NCBI RefSeq assembly: GCF_014648495.1
Contig: NZ_BMRF01000005.1
Location: 310,001-374,000, forward strand
Source of the DNA: Actinomadura cremea
GTDB lineage: Bacteria; Actinomycetota; Actinomycetes; Streptosporangiales; Streptosporangiaceae
Length of the DNA: 64,000 nt
Direction of reading: 5' to 3'
Each line of letters opens with the position of its first letter. Position 1 is the first letter of the stretch. The translations under genes were made by a program, and so were the position numbers. Positions 25,401 through 32,967 of this stretch are shown here, piece by piece. The notes beneath the pieces are model-generated. The model was not told the origin of the DNA, made no database searches, and saw only the letters and a program-made list of their open reading frames with translations.

Positions 25401-25778
25401 CAGGCCAGGGTTCCGCAGGCGGAGCTGATCCTGCGGCGCGTGTACGGCGTGGGCGGGGCCGGGATCGTGAACCGGCACCGGCCAGGACGGAGCTGGGCGT
25501 GGCCGTCCGGCGACTGGGGCTCGCTTCCCGTGCAGGGCGGCGTCGAGGCGGCGTTCCGCGCGCACCTGCAGAACGCCGAGGATCCGGAACGCGAACTCGA
25601 ACGGCTCCGGGCGCAGCTCGCCGCGATCACGTCGCCGTTCCGGACGGCCGAGCGCTTCGGCCTCCAGGATCTCGTCGACCCCCGCGACAGCCGCGCGCTG
25701 CTGTGCGACTGGGTCCGCGACGCCTACCGGCTGCTGCCCGAGCTGACCGGACGCCCGTCGTTCGGCGCCCGTCCCTGA
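22452..25778 (+). CDS. Single-chain biotin-dependent acyl-CoA carboxylase (BC-BCCP-CT)
   Basis: 1108 residues from ATG at 22452 (GAGGG five nt upstream). Biotin carboxylase occupies ~1-450: I-L-V-A-N-R-G-E-I-A at the start, K-A-L-A-G-G-G-G-R-G-M ATP loop, E-A-N-P-R-L-Q-V-E-H. A Pro/Ala/Glu-rich linker (~458-512) leads to a biotin carrier domain with E-A-M-K543-M, K543 being the biotinylation site. Carboxyltransferase (~590-1108) carries both N- and C-halves (G-G-S-G-D, D-Q-A-G-M, G-V-G-G-A-G). It would carboxylate a short acyl-CoA such as acetyl- or propionyl-CoA; the substrate cannot be read. Most actinobacterial enzymes split these functions between AccA and AccB/PccB chains. The linker DNA repeats CCAGAAACGCC-like units. 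Confidence 0.92.
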   Translation: MQRILVANRGEIAVRIARAAAQLGVRSVAVHPRDDAGSLHTRIADGAHELPGEGAAAYLDVARLVAAARETGCDAVHPGYGFLSENAGFARRCAEEGLTFIGPRPELLELFGDKARARELAVRLGVPVVPGTRAATTLAEARAFADEHGPVMLKALAGGGGRGMRAVIEPEELDEAFERCRSEAQQAFGNGGLYVERLLTSARHVEVQIAGDGTTVRHLGDRDCSVQRRHQKLVEIAPSPGLHEDVRARLLDAATRMAEDVGYEGLGTFEFLLRADDFWFIEANPRLQVEHTVTEEVTGVDLVQAQIRLADGASLQDVGLERAPAPEGFAVQVRVNLETLDDGGAPRPRAGTLSAFVPPTGPGVRVDTYGYPGYRTSPRYDSLIAKVIARGATFEAALGRAYGALGEFHLEGVPTSIPLLQSILRHPDVAEGNWTTTFVVDHLAELIEGDHRRLYFEERPSEETPSTATPQAPPSGQATAPEAPETPETPAAPETPTAPKPPQPPEGTDAVVAPMQGTVVTLEASEGDRVAPGARLMVLEAMKMEHVVRAGSGGIVRKVVPAKGDLVDEGAPLFFVEPADVTGAAAERETADAGWAAEVEEIHRRREFAHRMGGPEKVARQHASGRLTVRERVELLVDPGSFAEIGSLTGFAEHDGDGRLTSLLPANFVAGTARIDGRKVVLGADDFTVRGGSGDAAIHAKQVYSEEYAREMRLPVVRLLDGASGGGSVKMAQEAGFTYVPVNPAWDAVVDNMSLVPVVAACLGPTVGLGAARLVMSHLSVMVEGIGQLFTAGPPVVRGGTGEDLTKEELGGAGIHRNNGAIERFVHTEEAAFDVIRRFLSYLPGSVFELPPVSPGSDPADRRADDLLTAVPRNPRAPYRIDPILDAVFDAGSVFRYAEYGGATVTALARLDGRPVGVIAADPFKGATMSVEGAQAVTRLVDLCETFHLPIVSLTDQAGMTIGSSAERRATIRHGARAIAAVYQARVPQAELILRRVYGVGGAGIVNRHRPGRSWAWPSGDWGSLPVQGGVEAAFRAHLQNAEDPERELERLRAQLAAITSPFRTAERFGLQDLVDPRDSRALLCDWVRDAYRLLPELTGRPSFGARP

Positions 25779-25792
25779 CAGGAGGATTCGCC

Positions 25793-26515
25793 ATGGACCA
25801 GTACGAACTGGCAGCCCGCCCGCGCGCGGACGAGGAGATCGTGACCGCCCGCCTGGACCATTGGGCGTCCGTCGCCGGGGACGGGCCGTTCTTCCATTAC
25901 GGCGAGGACGACCTCACCCTCACGTTCGCGGACTTCGCCCGCCGCACCGACGCGATCGCGGGCAACCTCGCCGCCCACGGGATAGCCAAGGGCGACCGCG
26001 TCAGCGTCCACTGCACGAACCCGCCGGCCAGCGCCCTGATCATGGTGGGCGCCTGGAAGGCCGGCGCGCTGTACTGCCCGGTCGATTCGACGTCATGATC
26101 CCGTGGCTGATGAGGGCGCCGCCGTCCCCGACGACCGTCGCAACACGCTCAACAAGGTCCACATGCAGCCGCTCCCCCTCCAGCACCATGAGGTCGCCAC
26201 GCGCTTCGGGATCGACTTCGTGACCGCGGGCTTCGGCTAGACGGAATCCGGTGCGCCCCTATCAATCCTCATGGAGGAGACCCCACCGGGTGAGGGCACC
26301 CCGCCCGACCTCTACCGGGGCCTGACACACGAACAGGTCGCCGAAGTCGCCGAACGTCACGGCGTCTCGGTCGTCCCAGGCGAAACCGTCACGCGCAAGG
26401 GATTGATGGGCTCCCCGACCCCGTTCGTGGACGCGACCGTGCTGAACGAGCACGACGAAGAGTGCGCGCCGGAGGAGCCAGGGCAACTCGCACTGCGCCC
26501 CCGCACCCGGCCGAC
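25793..26515 (+). pseudogene. Decayed AMP-binding acyl-CoA synthetase (CaiC-like)
   Basis: GGAGGA and ATG at 25793 begin a normal N-terminus (T-F-A-D-F-A-R-R-T-D, then G-A-W-K-A-G-A-L-Y-C-P-V), which breaks off after ~97 residues. Recognisable later pieces continue in other frames. M-I-P-W-L-M-R-A-P-P-S-P (from 26095) shifts frame near 26126-26130 into D-D-R-R-N-T-L-N-K-V-H-M-Q-P-L-P. This then reaches D-F-V-T-A-G-F-G-stop-T-E-S-G, where TAG at 26238-26240 replaces the Gln of the family's G-F-G-Q-T-E-S-G motif. The piece from 26271 (G-L-M-G-S-P-T-P-F-V-D, then E-P-G-Q-L-A-L-R-P-R) ends near 26510; the adenylation C-terminus is gone. An internal deletion, a frameshift, a nonsense codon and 3' loss are thus all visible. 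Confidence 0.85.
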
Positions 26516-26544
26516 CCCGCGAGCCCGCAATACGCTGGACGGAT

Positions 26545-27171
26545 ATGGCCAAGACACCCTGGGCGGCCCGCACCGCCCGCGAAGGCAGGGACAGCGAGAC
26601 CCGGTCCCTGCTCCTCGACTGCGCCGCCCGGGTGTTCGGCCGCATCGGCTACGCCCGGACCACGATCGCCGACATCACGCGGGAGGCCGAGGTCTCCCGC
26701 GCCGCGTTCTACATCTACTTCGCGTCCAAGGCCGACGTCTTCAAGGCCGTGGCCCTGCGCGTCCGGGACGCCTTCCTCGCCGCCCACGAACTCCCCGGCG
26801 TCAACGCGGACGACCCGTACGAACTGGCCCGCGTGTCCAGCGCCGCCTTCCTGCGGGCCTGCACCGACAACCTCGAACTGATGACGGTCGTCGAACACCA
26901 GGCCCTCGCGGACCCCGAGATCCACGCGATCTGGAGCGAGATACGCGAACGGCCGATGCACCGGACGTCCCGGTACATCGAGCGCCTCACCGCCCAGGGA
27001 CGGGCACGTCCCGCGGCCCCTCCCCGCGTCATCGCCGAAGCCACCTACGGGATCTTCACCCAGTTCGCCCATCACGTCGCGGCGAACCCGTCCGGCTACG
27101 ACGAGACGGTGAACCACCTGACGGCGATGTATCTGCGTCTCCTGGGCGTCCCCGAACCGTCAGGGGACTAG
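26545..27171 (+). CDS. TetR/AcrR-family transcriptional regulator
   Basis: 208 residues from ATG at 26545. HTH at ~20-65: S-E-T-R-S-L-L-L-D-C-A-A-R-V-F-G-R-I-G-Y, then T-I-A-D-I-T-R-E-A-E-V-S-R-A-A-F-Y-I-Y-F-A-S-K. The C-terminal domain is of the AcrR_C/TetR_C helical kind. It follows the carboxylase and the broken acyl-CoA synthetase on the same strand, so it may be the local acyl-CoA-responsive regulator acting on the palindrome before the carboxylase; this is inference. Its 3' end overlaps the convergent response regulator gene by 12 nt. Confidence 0.92.
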   Translation: MAKTPWAARTAREGRDSETRSLLLDCAARVFGRIGYARTTIADITREAEVSRAAFYIYFASKADVFKAVALRVRDAFLAAHELPGVNADDPYELARVSSAAFLRACTDNLELMTVVEHQALADPEIHAIWSEIRERPMHRTSRYIERLTAQGRARPAAPPRVIAEATYGIFTQFAHHVAANPSGYDETVNHLTAMYLRLLGVPEPSGD

Positions 27172-27807
27172 CCCGGTCTCGTAGGCGACGATGACCAACT
27201 GCGCCCTGTCCCGGGCCTGCAGTTTCGCCAGGAGGCGGCCCACGTACGTCTTGACCGTCGCCAGGCTCAGGTGCAGGTGATCGGCGATCTCGCCGTTCGA
27301 CAGGCCGCGCCCGACGAGCGTGAGCACCTCGCGCTCCCGTCCGGTCACCCCGTCCAGCCGCCGCGCCGGCGCCCGCCCCGGCTCGGGGCGACGCGCGAAC
27401 TCCTCGATGAGCCGCCGGGTCACGGTGGGCGCGAGCAGCCCCTCCCCGGACGCGACGACATGCACGGCCGCGAGCAGGTCGGCGGGCGGGACGTCCTTGA
27501 GCAGGAACCCGCTCGCACCCGCGCGCAGCGCCGCGAACACGTAGGCGTCGAGGTCGAACATCGTCAGGATCAGGACACGGACCTCGGTTTCCGTACGAAT
27601 CCGGCGGGTCGCCTCGATCCCGTCCATGACGGGCATCCGGACGTCCATCAGGACGACGTCGGGCCGTAGCTCGCGAGCGTCCCGCACCGCCTCGGCGCCG
27701 TCGGCCGACTCCCCCACGACCGACAGGCCAGGCGCCGTCTCGATCAGGGCGCGGAAGCTGCCGCGCAGCAGCGCCTGGTCGTCGGCGACCAGCACCCGCA
27801 CCGTCAC
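27160..27807 (-). CDS. LuxR/NarL-family response regulator
   Basis: 215 residues from GTG at 27807, which overlaps the kinase stop codon as GTGA. The receiver has D9-D10 and phospho-acceptor D55 (V-L-M-D-V-R-M-P-V-M-D-G). T82 and K104 positions are filled as expected (L-T-M-F-D, L-L-K-D-V). The C-terminal LuxR HTH reads V-T-G-R-E-R-E-V-L-T-L-V-G-R-G-L-S-N-G-E-I-A, then V-K-T-Y-V-G-R-L-L-A-K-L. Cognate partner of the kinase immediately upstream. Target genes unknown. Confidence 0.94.
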   Translation of the reverse strand: MTVRVLVADDQALLRGSFRALIETAPGLSVVGESADGAEAVRDARELRPDVVLMDVRMPVMDGIEATRRIRTETEVRVLILTMFDLDAYVFAALRAGASGFLLKDVPPADLLAAVHVVASGEGLLAPTVTRRLIEEFARRPEPGRAPARRLDGVTGREREVLTLVGRGLSNGEIADHLHLSLATVKTYVGRLLAKLQARDRAQLVIVAYETGLVP

Positions 27808-28988
27808 GCGTCCGCCCCCGGAGAAGGCTCGCGGGGCGTCGCGTCCGCTCCGTAGGGGAGGGTCGCGACCACCCGGAAGCCGCCGCCGGGCAGCGGCCCG
27901 GCCGTGAACCGGCCGCCGTACACCGCGACGCGCTCGCGCATCCCCACCAGGCCGTGCCCACCGCGCCGGCCCCGCCCGGCGGCGCGGCCCCGCCGCGCGG
28001 CGCCACCGGACCCGTCGGCGCCACCGGACCCGTCGTCGACCACCTCGATCCGCACCACGCCCCGATCATCGCGGACGGCGACCTCGCACCGCGCGGGCGC
28101 CGCGTGCCTGACGACGTTCGTCACCGCCTCCTGGACGATCCGGTGCACGGCGAGCCCGACGCCGTCCGGCAGCCCGTCCGGGCACTCCACCGTCAGCTCC
28201 ACCCGGACGCCCGCCGCGCGGACCCGTTCGGCGATGTCCGCGAGCCCGGCGAGTCCGGGCGCGGGCGGCTCCGCGCCCTCCCGCAGCACCCCCAGCAGCC
28301 TGCGCATCTCGCCGAGCGCCTCGCGGCTGGTGGCCTCGATGACCCGCAGCGCCTCCCGCGCCTCGGCGGGCCGCTCGTCCGCGATGTGGTTGGCGATGCC
28401 GGACTTGACCGCGATGAGCCCCATGCCGTGCGTGACCACGTCGTGCATCTCGCGGGCGATCCGCAACCGTTCGTCCATGACGATCTGGTGTTCGCGCTGC
28501 CGTTCGAGCCGTTCGGCGTCCAGCCTCCGCGCCCGGACGAACCGCCCGATCGTCCACATCGCCGTGCAAAGCACGACCCCCGCCAGGGCCCACCCGCCCG
28601 CGAACGGCCACTCCCACCGCGGATGGACGACTCGTCCCAGCGCGGTCGAGCCGAGTGCGACACCGCAACACCACGCCAAGGCACGACTCGACCCACCCTG
28701 CACGGCGACCAGGTAAAGGACGAGCGCGACGACCACGAACGGCTCCCACAACAGGCCCGCGACAGTGGCGACTCCAGAAAGCCCCAGAGCAACGTACAGC
28801 GTCCCCAGGGGCCGTCGGCGGCGCACAGAGAGCGCGCACCCGAGCCCAAAGGCCACGAACGCCGACCCCAGGAACCACAGGGTGAAGTCGTCCCGGTCTT
28901 TCAGGAGGTTCCCGGCGACGAACACGTTCGCGACCACCACGACGAACGCGGTGACCAGATCGAGCGCGAATCCACGGCGGCGTTCCAC
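27804..28988 (-). CDS. Sensor histidine kinase (HisKA_3 type)
   Basis: 394 residues with GTG at 28988 as start; an ATG at 29042 would add 18 residues but has no ribosome-binding site. Five or six membrane helices fill ~9-155 with short loops. The phospho-acceptor is H182 in L-R-I-A-R-E-M-H-D-V-V-T-H-G-M-G. The ATPase region shows H-R-I-V-Q-E-A-V-T-N-V-V-R-H-A, D-D-G-S-G and G-H-G-L-V-G-M-R-E-R. A Gly/Ala/Arg low-complexity insertion (about 25 residues) splits the D-D-G-S-G and G-H-G motifs, longer than usual. Pairs with the following regulator; signal unknown. Confidence 0.9.
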   Translation of the reverse strand: MERRRGFALDLVTAFVVVVANVFVAGNLLKDRDDFTLWFLGSAFVAFGLGCALSVRRRRPLGTLYVALGLSGVATVAGLLWEPFVVVALVLYLVAVQGGSSRALAWCCGVALGSTALGRVVHPRWEWPFAGGWALAGVVLCTAMWTIGRFVRARRLDAERLERQREHQIVMDERLRIAREMHDVVTHGMGLIAVKSGIANHIADERPAEAREALRVIEATSREALGEMRRLLGVLREGAEPPAPGLAGLADIAERVRAAGVRVELTVECPDGLPDGVGLAVHRIVQEAVTNVVRHAAPARCEVAVRDDRGVVRIEVVDDGSGGADGSGGAARRGRAAGRGRRGGHGLVGMRERVAVYGGRFTAGPLPGGGFRVVATLPYGADATPREPSPGADA

Positions 28989-29144
28989 GCGCCGAACGGT
29001 ATCCGCACGTCCGGCCCCGCACATCAGACCACTGTGGATCATCCCGAAGGAGGACGAACCCTCGCGACCGTCCCCCTGGGACGACATCGCGATCGTCCAC
29101 AGCGGCCCGATTCGCCGTCGGCGCGGAACCACGAGCGTTGGGGC

Positions 29145-29819
29145 ATGACGAAGAAGCACCTCACCGCCGTATCCCTGATACTCGGGCCCGTCCTGCTCCT
29201 GACCGGGGTCTTGCTGCGCGCGCGCTTCCCCTTCTTCTTTCCGGACCAGCTCGCCGCGTACGACGCCCACCCGGTCCTCGTCACCGCCTCCTACAGCGCG
29301 TTCGCCGCGGGCACGGTCGTCCTGTGCCCGGCCGTCCTCCACCTGACCGGCCTCAACCGGACGGCCGCGCTCGGCGGCGCGCTGACGATCGTCGGCCTGT
29401 TCGCCCGGACGTTCCACGCGGGCGCCGACCACCTGGCGTTCCGGCTCGTCGACGTGCAGGGCCTCGCCGCCACGACCGCCGCCGTCGGCGACTCCTACAC
29501 CGGCTTCCACGTCTTCCGCTACGCGTCGTTCGCGATCATGCTCGGCTGGCCGCTGCTCGCCCTCGGCGCTCACCGGGCCCGTGCCCTCGGCGCGCCCCGC
29601 GGGCTCGCCCTGGCCCTCGCGGCCGCCCTCCCCCTCGGCGTCCTCAAGGGCACCACCCCGCTCTCGATCGCCGCCGCCGCCGGGCTCGCCGCGGCGCTCG
29701 TCCCCCTCGGCGCCCGCGCCCTGCTGGACGCCCCGCGTCCCTCGTCCCGCTCGCTCGCCCGCGCCGCCGCCCTCGCGGCCGTCCTCGCGGGCCTCGCCTA
29801 CGTCGCGTCCCTCGGCTGA
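29145..29819 (+). CDS. Multi-pass membrane protein of unknown function
   Basis: 224 residues from ATG at 29145 (TTGGGG upstream). About six hydrophobic helices: L-T-A-V-S-L-I-L-G-P-V-L-L-L-T-G at the N-terminus, further segments at ~45-65, ~70-90, ~125-145, ~150-190, and a final one near the C-terminus. Conserved-looking polar residues sit in F-H-A-G-A-D-H and G-F-H-V-F-R-Y. No recognised family. Divergent from the histidine kinase gene 157 nt away, so it could be a target of that system. The 3' end overlaps the convergent gene by 22 nt. Confidence 0.75.
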   Translation: MTKKHLTAVSLILGPVLLLTGVLLRARFPFFFPDQLAAYDAHPVLVTASYSAFAAGTVVLCPAVLHLTGLNRTAALGGALTIVGLFARTFHAGADHLAFRLVDVQGLAATTAAVGDSYTGFHVFRYASFAIMLGWPLLALGAHRARALGAPRGLALALAAALPLGVLKGTTPLSIAAAAGLAAALVPLGARALLDAPRPSSRSLARAAALAAVLAGLAYVASLG

Positions 29820-30472
29820 CCCGGCACCTCCTCGACATGCGCGGCGTAGTCGAGGAGGGCGGCGAACCGGCGCCACGGGAGCACGTAGCCGTTCAGGGGC
29901 GCGTAACCCGGACGGACGGCCTGGTCGATCGCCCGCGCGGCGGCGGCGACGGACGCCCGGATCGCGGGGTCCGCGTCACCGAGCCGCGCGAGATACCCGG
30001 CGGCCGCCGCGTCGAGAGCGTCGTGCAGGACGACGGGGTCGCCGGTCGGCAGGGACTCGTCGGGAAGCGGCAGCCGCCGGAACCAGCGGTGCCGATCGGC
30101 CACGGCCGCGACGAGGCCGAGCCGGGACGGCGCCGTGCGGCCGGGCCATCGCGGCACGGCGAAGGCGGCCAGGTCGGCGGCCCGCGGCGACCGGCGCCCC
30201 GCCGCCTTCTCGACCCGCCGCGCCGCCGCGAAGGCCGCCGACTCCGCCAGCCGGACCGCCCGGCTCGCCTCCAGGACGTCGAGGGCCCGCAGCAGCGCGG
30301 GGACGTCCCGGCGGACGTCCGGCAGCGGACGCGCGACGGCCGTGACGTACGCCCACGTGGCGTTGAAGCCCAGCGGGCAGTAGCGCTCGACCGCGCACCT
30401 CAGCGCGGCGTGCCGGTCGCGCGGGGGCAGCGACTCGTCCCGCACCCGCCGCGCGTACGTCCCGAAGCTCAC
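29798..30472 (-). CDS. Hypothetical protein, 224 residues
   Basis: GTG start at 30472. Soluble, Arg/Ala-rich and largely helical. Features are R-D-R-H-A-A-L-R-C-A-V-E-R-Y-C-P-L-G-F near the N-terminus and W-R-R-F-A-A-L-L-D-Y-A-A-H near the C-terminus. No known domain, signal peptide or metal motif is apparent. It sits 21 nt downstream of the NAD(P)-binding protein gene on the same strand, so it may be co-transcribed with it. Confidence 0.65.
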   Translation of the reverse strand: MSFGTYARRVRDESLPPRDRHAALRCAVERYCPLGFNATWAYVTAVARPLPDVRRDVPALLRALDVLEASRAVRLAESAAFAAARRVEKAAGRRSPRAADLAAFAVPRWPGRTAPSRLGLVAAVADRHRWFRRLPLPDESLPTGDPVVLHDALDAAAAGYLARLGDADPAIRASVAAAARAIDQAVRPGYAPLNGYVLPWRRFAALLDYAAHVEEVPGQPRDAT

Positions 30473-30493
30473 CGCACCATCGTGCCGCCTCGC

Positions 30494-31333
30494 TCAGCGG
30501 AAGGCGGCGGCGTTGCGTTCGGCCCACTCGGCGTAGGAGCGCGGAGCGCGGCCGAGGACCTCCTCGACGTCCGGGCTGATCGCCAGTTCCTCGCCGGTCG
30601 GCGCGCCCATGATGTCGAGGGTGCCGTCGGCGACGGGCGCGGGCATGACCTGCGTCAGCCGGGCCATGGCCTGCTCGCGGGTCAGCTCCGTGAAGCCCAG
30701 CTCGACGCCGATGGCGGCGCCGATGGCCGCGGCCTGCTCCCGCGGCGTGACCGCCGCCGGACCGGTCAGGACGTACGTGCGCCCGTCGTGCCGCTCGTCC
30801 CGCAGCGCCACGGACGCGACCTCGGCGATGTCGTCCGGGTCGACCAGCGGCAGCCCCACGTCGCCGAACGGGGCCGCGACCGTCCGGTCGGCGCGGACGC
30901 TCGCGATGTGGGCGTAGGTGTTGGACGCGAACCCGCCCGGCCGCAGGAACGTCCAGTTCAGGCCCGACCCCTCGAGGATCCGCTCGAACTCGCGCAGCCG
31001 GGCGTGCGAGATCGCCTCCGGCCTGGTCTTCGCCGCCTGCGAGGACAGCAGCACGACGCGCCGCACGCCCGCCGCCTCGATCACCTGGACGAGCTCACGC
31101 GGGCTCCCGGCCCCGGCCAGCAGGTCCCCGGCCGGGACGAGGAAGACGGCGTCCGCACCGTCCAGCGCGGGCCGCAGGCTCCCGGCGTCGGCGAGGTCGG
31201 CCCGCATCGGCACGGCCCCGTCCGGTGCTTCGGTGATGTGCCGCGACACGGCGGTCACCTTCTCGCCCGCCTCGGTCAGCAGGCGGACCACGCTCGCCCC
31301 GACGGTCCCGGTTGCTCCGGTCACCACGATCAT
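30494..31333 (-). CDS. NmrA-like NAD(P)-binding protein (atypical SDR)
   Basis: 279 residues from ATG at 31333, with GAGGAG seven nt upstream. The Rossmann nucleotide motif is V-T-G-A-T-G-T-V-G at residues 4-12. R-H-x-T-E after strand 2 and V-L-L-S-S-Q-A-A-K in strand 5 follow the NmrA/quinone oxidoreductase 2 pattern, and the classical SDR Y-x-x-x-K pair is absent. Likely an NAD(P)H-dependent reductase or redox sensor of unknown substrate. Divergent from a TetR gene with strong palindromes between, so it is the presumed regulated target. Confidence 0.9.
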   Translation of the reverse strand: MIVVTGATGTVGASVVRLLTEAGEKVTAVSRHITEAPDGAVPMRADLADAGSLRPALDGADAVFLVPAGDLLAGAGSPRELVQVIEAAGVRRVVLLSSQAAKTRPEAISHARLREFERILEGSGLNWTFLRPGGFASNTYAHIASVRADRTVAAPFGDVGLPLVDPDDIAEVASVALRDERHDGRTYVLTGPAAVTPREQAAAIGAAIGVELGFTELTREQAMARLTQVMPAPVADGTLDIMGAPTGEELAISPDVEEVLGRAPRSYAEWAERNAAAFR

Positions 31334-31345
31334 GTCGATCTCCTC

Positions 31346-31412
31346 AGTTAGTTGGCTAACTAACTCAGAAGCGTAGCACACTCCCGGCTAGAGTCAGTTG
31401 GGTGACCGACTC
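31346..31412. promoter_or_regulatory. Two candidate TetR operators
   Basis: AGTTAGTTGG/CTAACTAACT at 31346-31365 is a 20-bp inverted repeat with 9 of 10 pairs. A second, weaker one, GAGTCAGTT-GGGT-GACCGACTC, lies at 31391-31412 and overlaps the TetR start codon. Both lie between the divergent NmrA-like and TetR genes; the first is just before the NmrA-like Shine-Dalgarno. Confidence 0.65.
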
Positions 31413-31992
31413 ACCGAGATCCCAGCCGACCGACAAGCGTCGACGGCTCACGGCCGCCGCCGCGCGCGTGCTGCACGAACAGGGCGTCGAGCGCACCACC
31501 ATCGCCGACATCGCCAAGGCCGCCGACGTCCCGACCGGGAACGTGTACTACTACTTCAAGACCAAGGACGACCTCGTCCAGGCCGCCCTGCACGAGCACA
31601 CCGTCCACCTGACCCGGCTCACGGACGAACTCGACAAGCTGCCCGACCCCCTCGACCGCCTGAAGGCCCTCGTGGACGCGTGGGTCGGCCAGCGCGACGT
31701 CGCGGCCCGCCACGGCTGCCCCACCGGCACCCTGGCCGCCGAACTCGACAAGCGCCCCGAGGGCGGCCTCGACCTCGAGGCGGCGAAGGTCGTGCGCGTC
31801 CTCCTCGGCTGGGTGGAGCGCCAGTTCCGCGAGCTGCGCCTACCCGACCCGGGCGGCCTCGCCCTCACCCTCGTCGCCGGCTACCAGGGCATGTCCCTGC
31901 TGGCCAACGCCCTGCGCGACCCGGACGTCATGACCCGCGAAGGCGCCCGCCTCACCCACTGGCTCGACTCACTCCCCGCCCCGAGGGCCTGA
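31402..31992 (+). CDS. TetR-family transcriptional regulator
   Basis: 196 residues from GTG at 31402. HTH: R-R-R-L-T-A-A-A-A-R-V-L-H-E-Q-G, then T-I-A-D-I-A-K-A-A-D-V-P-T-G-N-V-Y-Y-Y-F-K-T-K. The C-terminal domain resembles the TetR_C group common in YxaF/LmrA-like regulators (C-P-T-G-T-L-A-A-E-L, then G-M-S-L-L-A-N-A). The start codon lies within a palindrome, suggesting tight autoregulation and control of the divergent NAD(P)-binding protein gene. Confidence 0.93.
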   Translation: MTDSPRSQPTDKRRRLTAAAARVLHEQGVERTTIADIAKAADVPTGNVYYYFKTKDDLVQAALHEHTVHLTRLTDELDKLPDPLDRLKALVDAWVGQRDVAARHGCPTGTLAAELDKRPEGGLDLEAAKVVRVLLGWVERQFRELRLPDPGGLALTLVAGYQGMSLLANALRDPDVMTREGARLTHWLDSLPAPRA

Positions 31993-32084
31993 CGGAGGAC
32001 GGAGCGCCCCGCGCCACCCATTCGACCGTGCGACCCATCGGTCATGGGTAGTGCCCCCGTCCCCGCGGCGCTAGCCTGCCGAGC

Positions 32085-32489
32085 ATGCGCATGCTGCACC
32101 TCGGGCTGCGGGTCACCGATCTGGAACGCTCGCTCGCCTTCTACACCGCGCTCGGCTACACGGAGCGCGGCCGGGTGCCCGAGACGGAGTTCGGCAGCCT
32201 GACCATGCTCCAACTGCCGGACGATCCGTTCGTCAGCCTCGAACTGGTGCACGACCCCGCGCGACCGGTCGAGGACACCGGCGCCGTCAACCACCTCGTC
32301 GTCCAGGTCGACGACCTCGCGGCCACGATCATCGAACTCGCGGCCAGGGACGTCACGGCCGAGCCACCGGCGGAGCTGGGGCCGGGTTTCTGGACGTCAT
32401 GGCTGACCGACCCGGACGGCTACAAGATCGAGCTCGTGCAATGGCCGCCCGGCCATCCGGCCGGCATGACGGCGGCCGATTTCGGCTGA
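32085..32489 (+). CDS. VOC/glyoxalase-family protein
   Basis: 134 residues from ATG at 32085. Two beta-alpha-beta-beta-beta units: H-L-G-L-R-V-T-D-L-E-R-S-L-A-F-Y-T-A-L-G-Y at the start, N-H-L-V-V-Q-V-D-D-L in the middle, and F-W-T-S-W-L-T-D-P-D-G-Y-K-I-E-L-V-Q-W at the end. His5, Glu54-region and Glu near residue 118 are placed as metal ligands in this superfamily, which includes lactoylglutathione lyases and many dioxygenases. The specific reaction cannot be assigned. Confidence 0.9.
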   Translation: MRMLHLGLRVTDLERSLAFYTALGYTERGRVPETEFGSLTMLQLPDDPFVSLELVHDPARPVEDTGAVNHLVVQVDDLAATIIELAARDVTAEPPAELGPGFWTSWLTDPDGYKIELVQWPPGHPAGMTAADFG

Positions 32490-32508
32490 CGGGTCGGGGC
32501 CCGCAGGT

Positions 32509-32967
32509 TCACCAGCCAGGGGGCAGCTCGTCGGGGCACCGGGTCCACCACCAGCGGATCTCCGTGCCTTCGGCCAGGGGACGCCAGTACTGCGCCAACT
32601 CCGCCCCGCCGTCCTCATGGGTGACGGCTCGGTATCGCGCGTCGAGCCGTCCCACGCAGCGAGCGGTATTGGTGCGCGCCTCCGCACGCATGACGCCGAG
32701 GAACTCCTCGATCCCGTCCCTGTAGGTGAGATCGTTCAGGTACTCGTACACCATGTAGTAATCCTGCCGACGCCGGCCTGCCTCGATGCGACGGATCAGG
32801 ATCTCCCACCGGCGCACGGACTTGAGGACGCCGGTGATGGGCTCGGTCTCCGGAAACCTCCGCCCGGCGTTCTCTCGCGCAAGGATCTGCAGGTCCAGGA
32901 GCCCGATCGCCTCCCGCTCCGCCACCGTGAGAGCACGGACCAGCCGCTCCGTCTCGTCCGCCCTCAC
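32509..32967 (-). CDS. Hypothetical protein coupled to msrA
   Basis: 152 residues from GTG at 32967, overlapping the msrA stop codon as GTGA, so translation is probably coupled. Soluble and helical, rich in Arg/Glu, with [19 protein letters not shown] in the middle and [14 protein letters not shown] near the end. Two Cys occur (R-C-V, R-C-P). No family is recognised. The coupling hints at a role in oxidative damage repair or simply shared expression. Confidence 0.7.
   Translation of the reverse strand: MRADETERLVRALTVAEREAIGLLDLQILARENAGRRFPETEPITGVLKSVRRWEILIRRIEAGRRRQDYYMVYEYLNDLTYRDGIEEFLGVMRAEARTNTARCVGRLDARYRAVTHEDGGAELAQYWRPLAEGTEIRWWWTRCPDELPPGW

Noticed and set aside
27160-28988. Possibility that this two-component system and the one at 18294-20269 are recent duplicates
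   Set aside because: Kinase membrane regions and receiver sequences differ throughout; only family-level similarity is visible.
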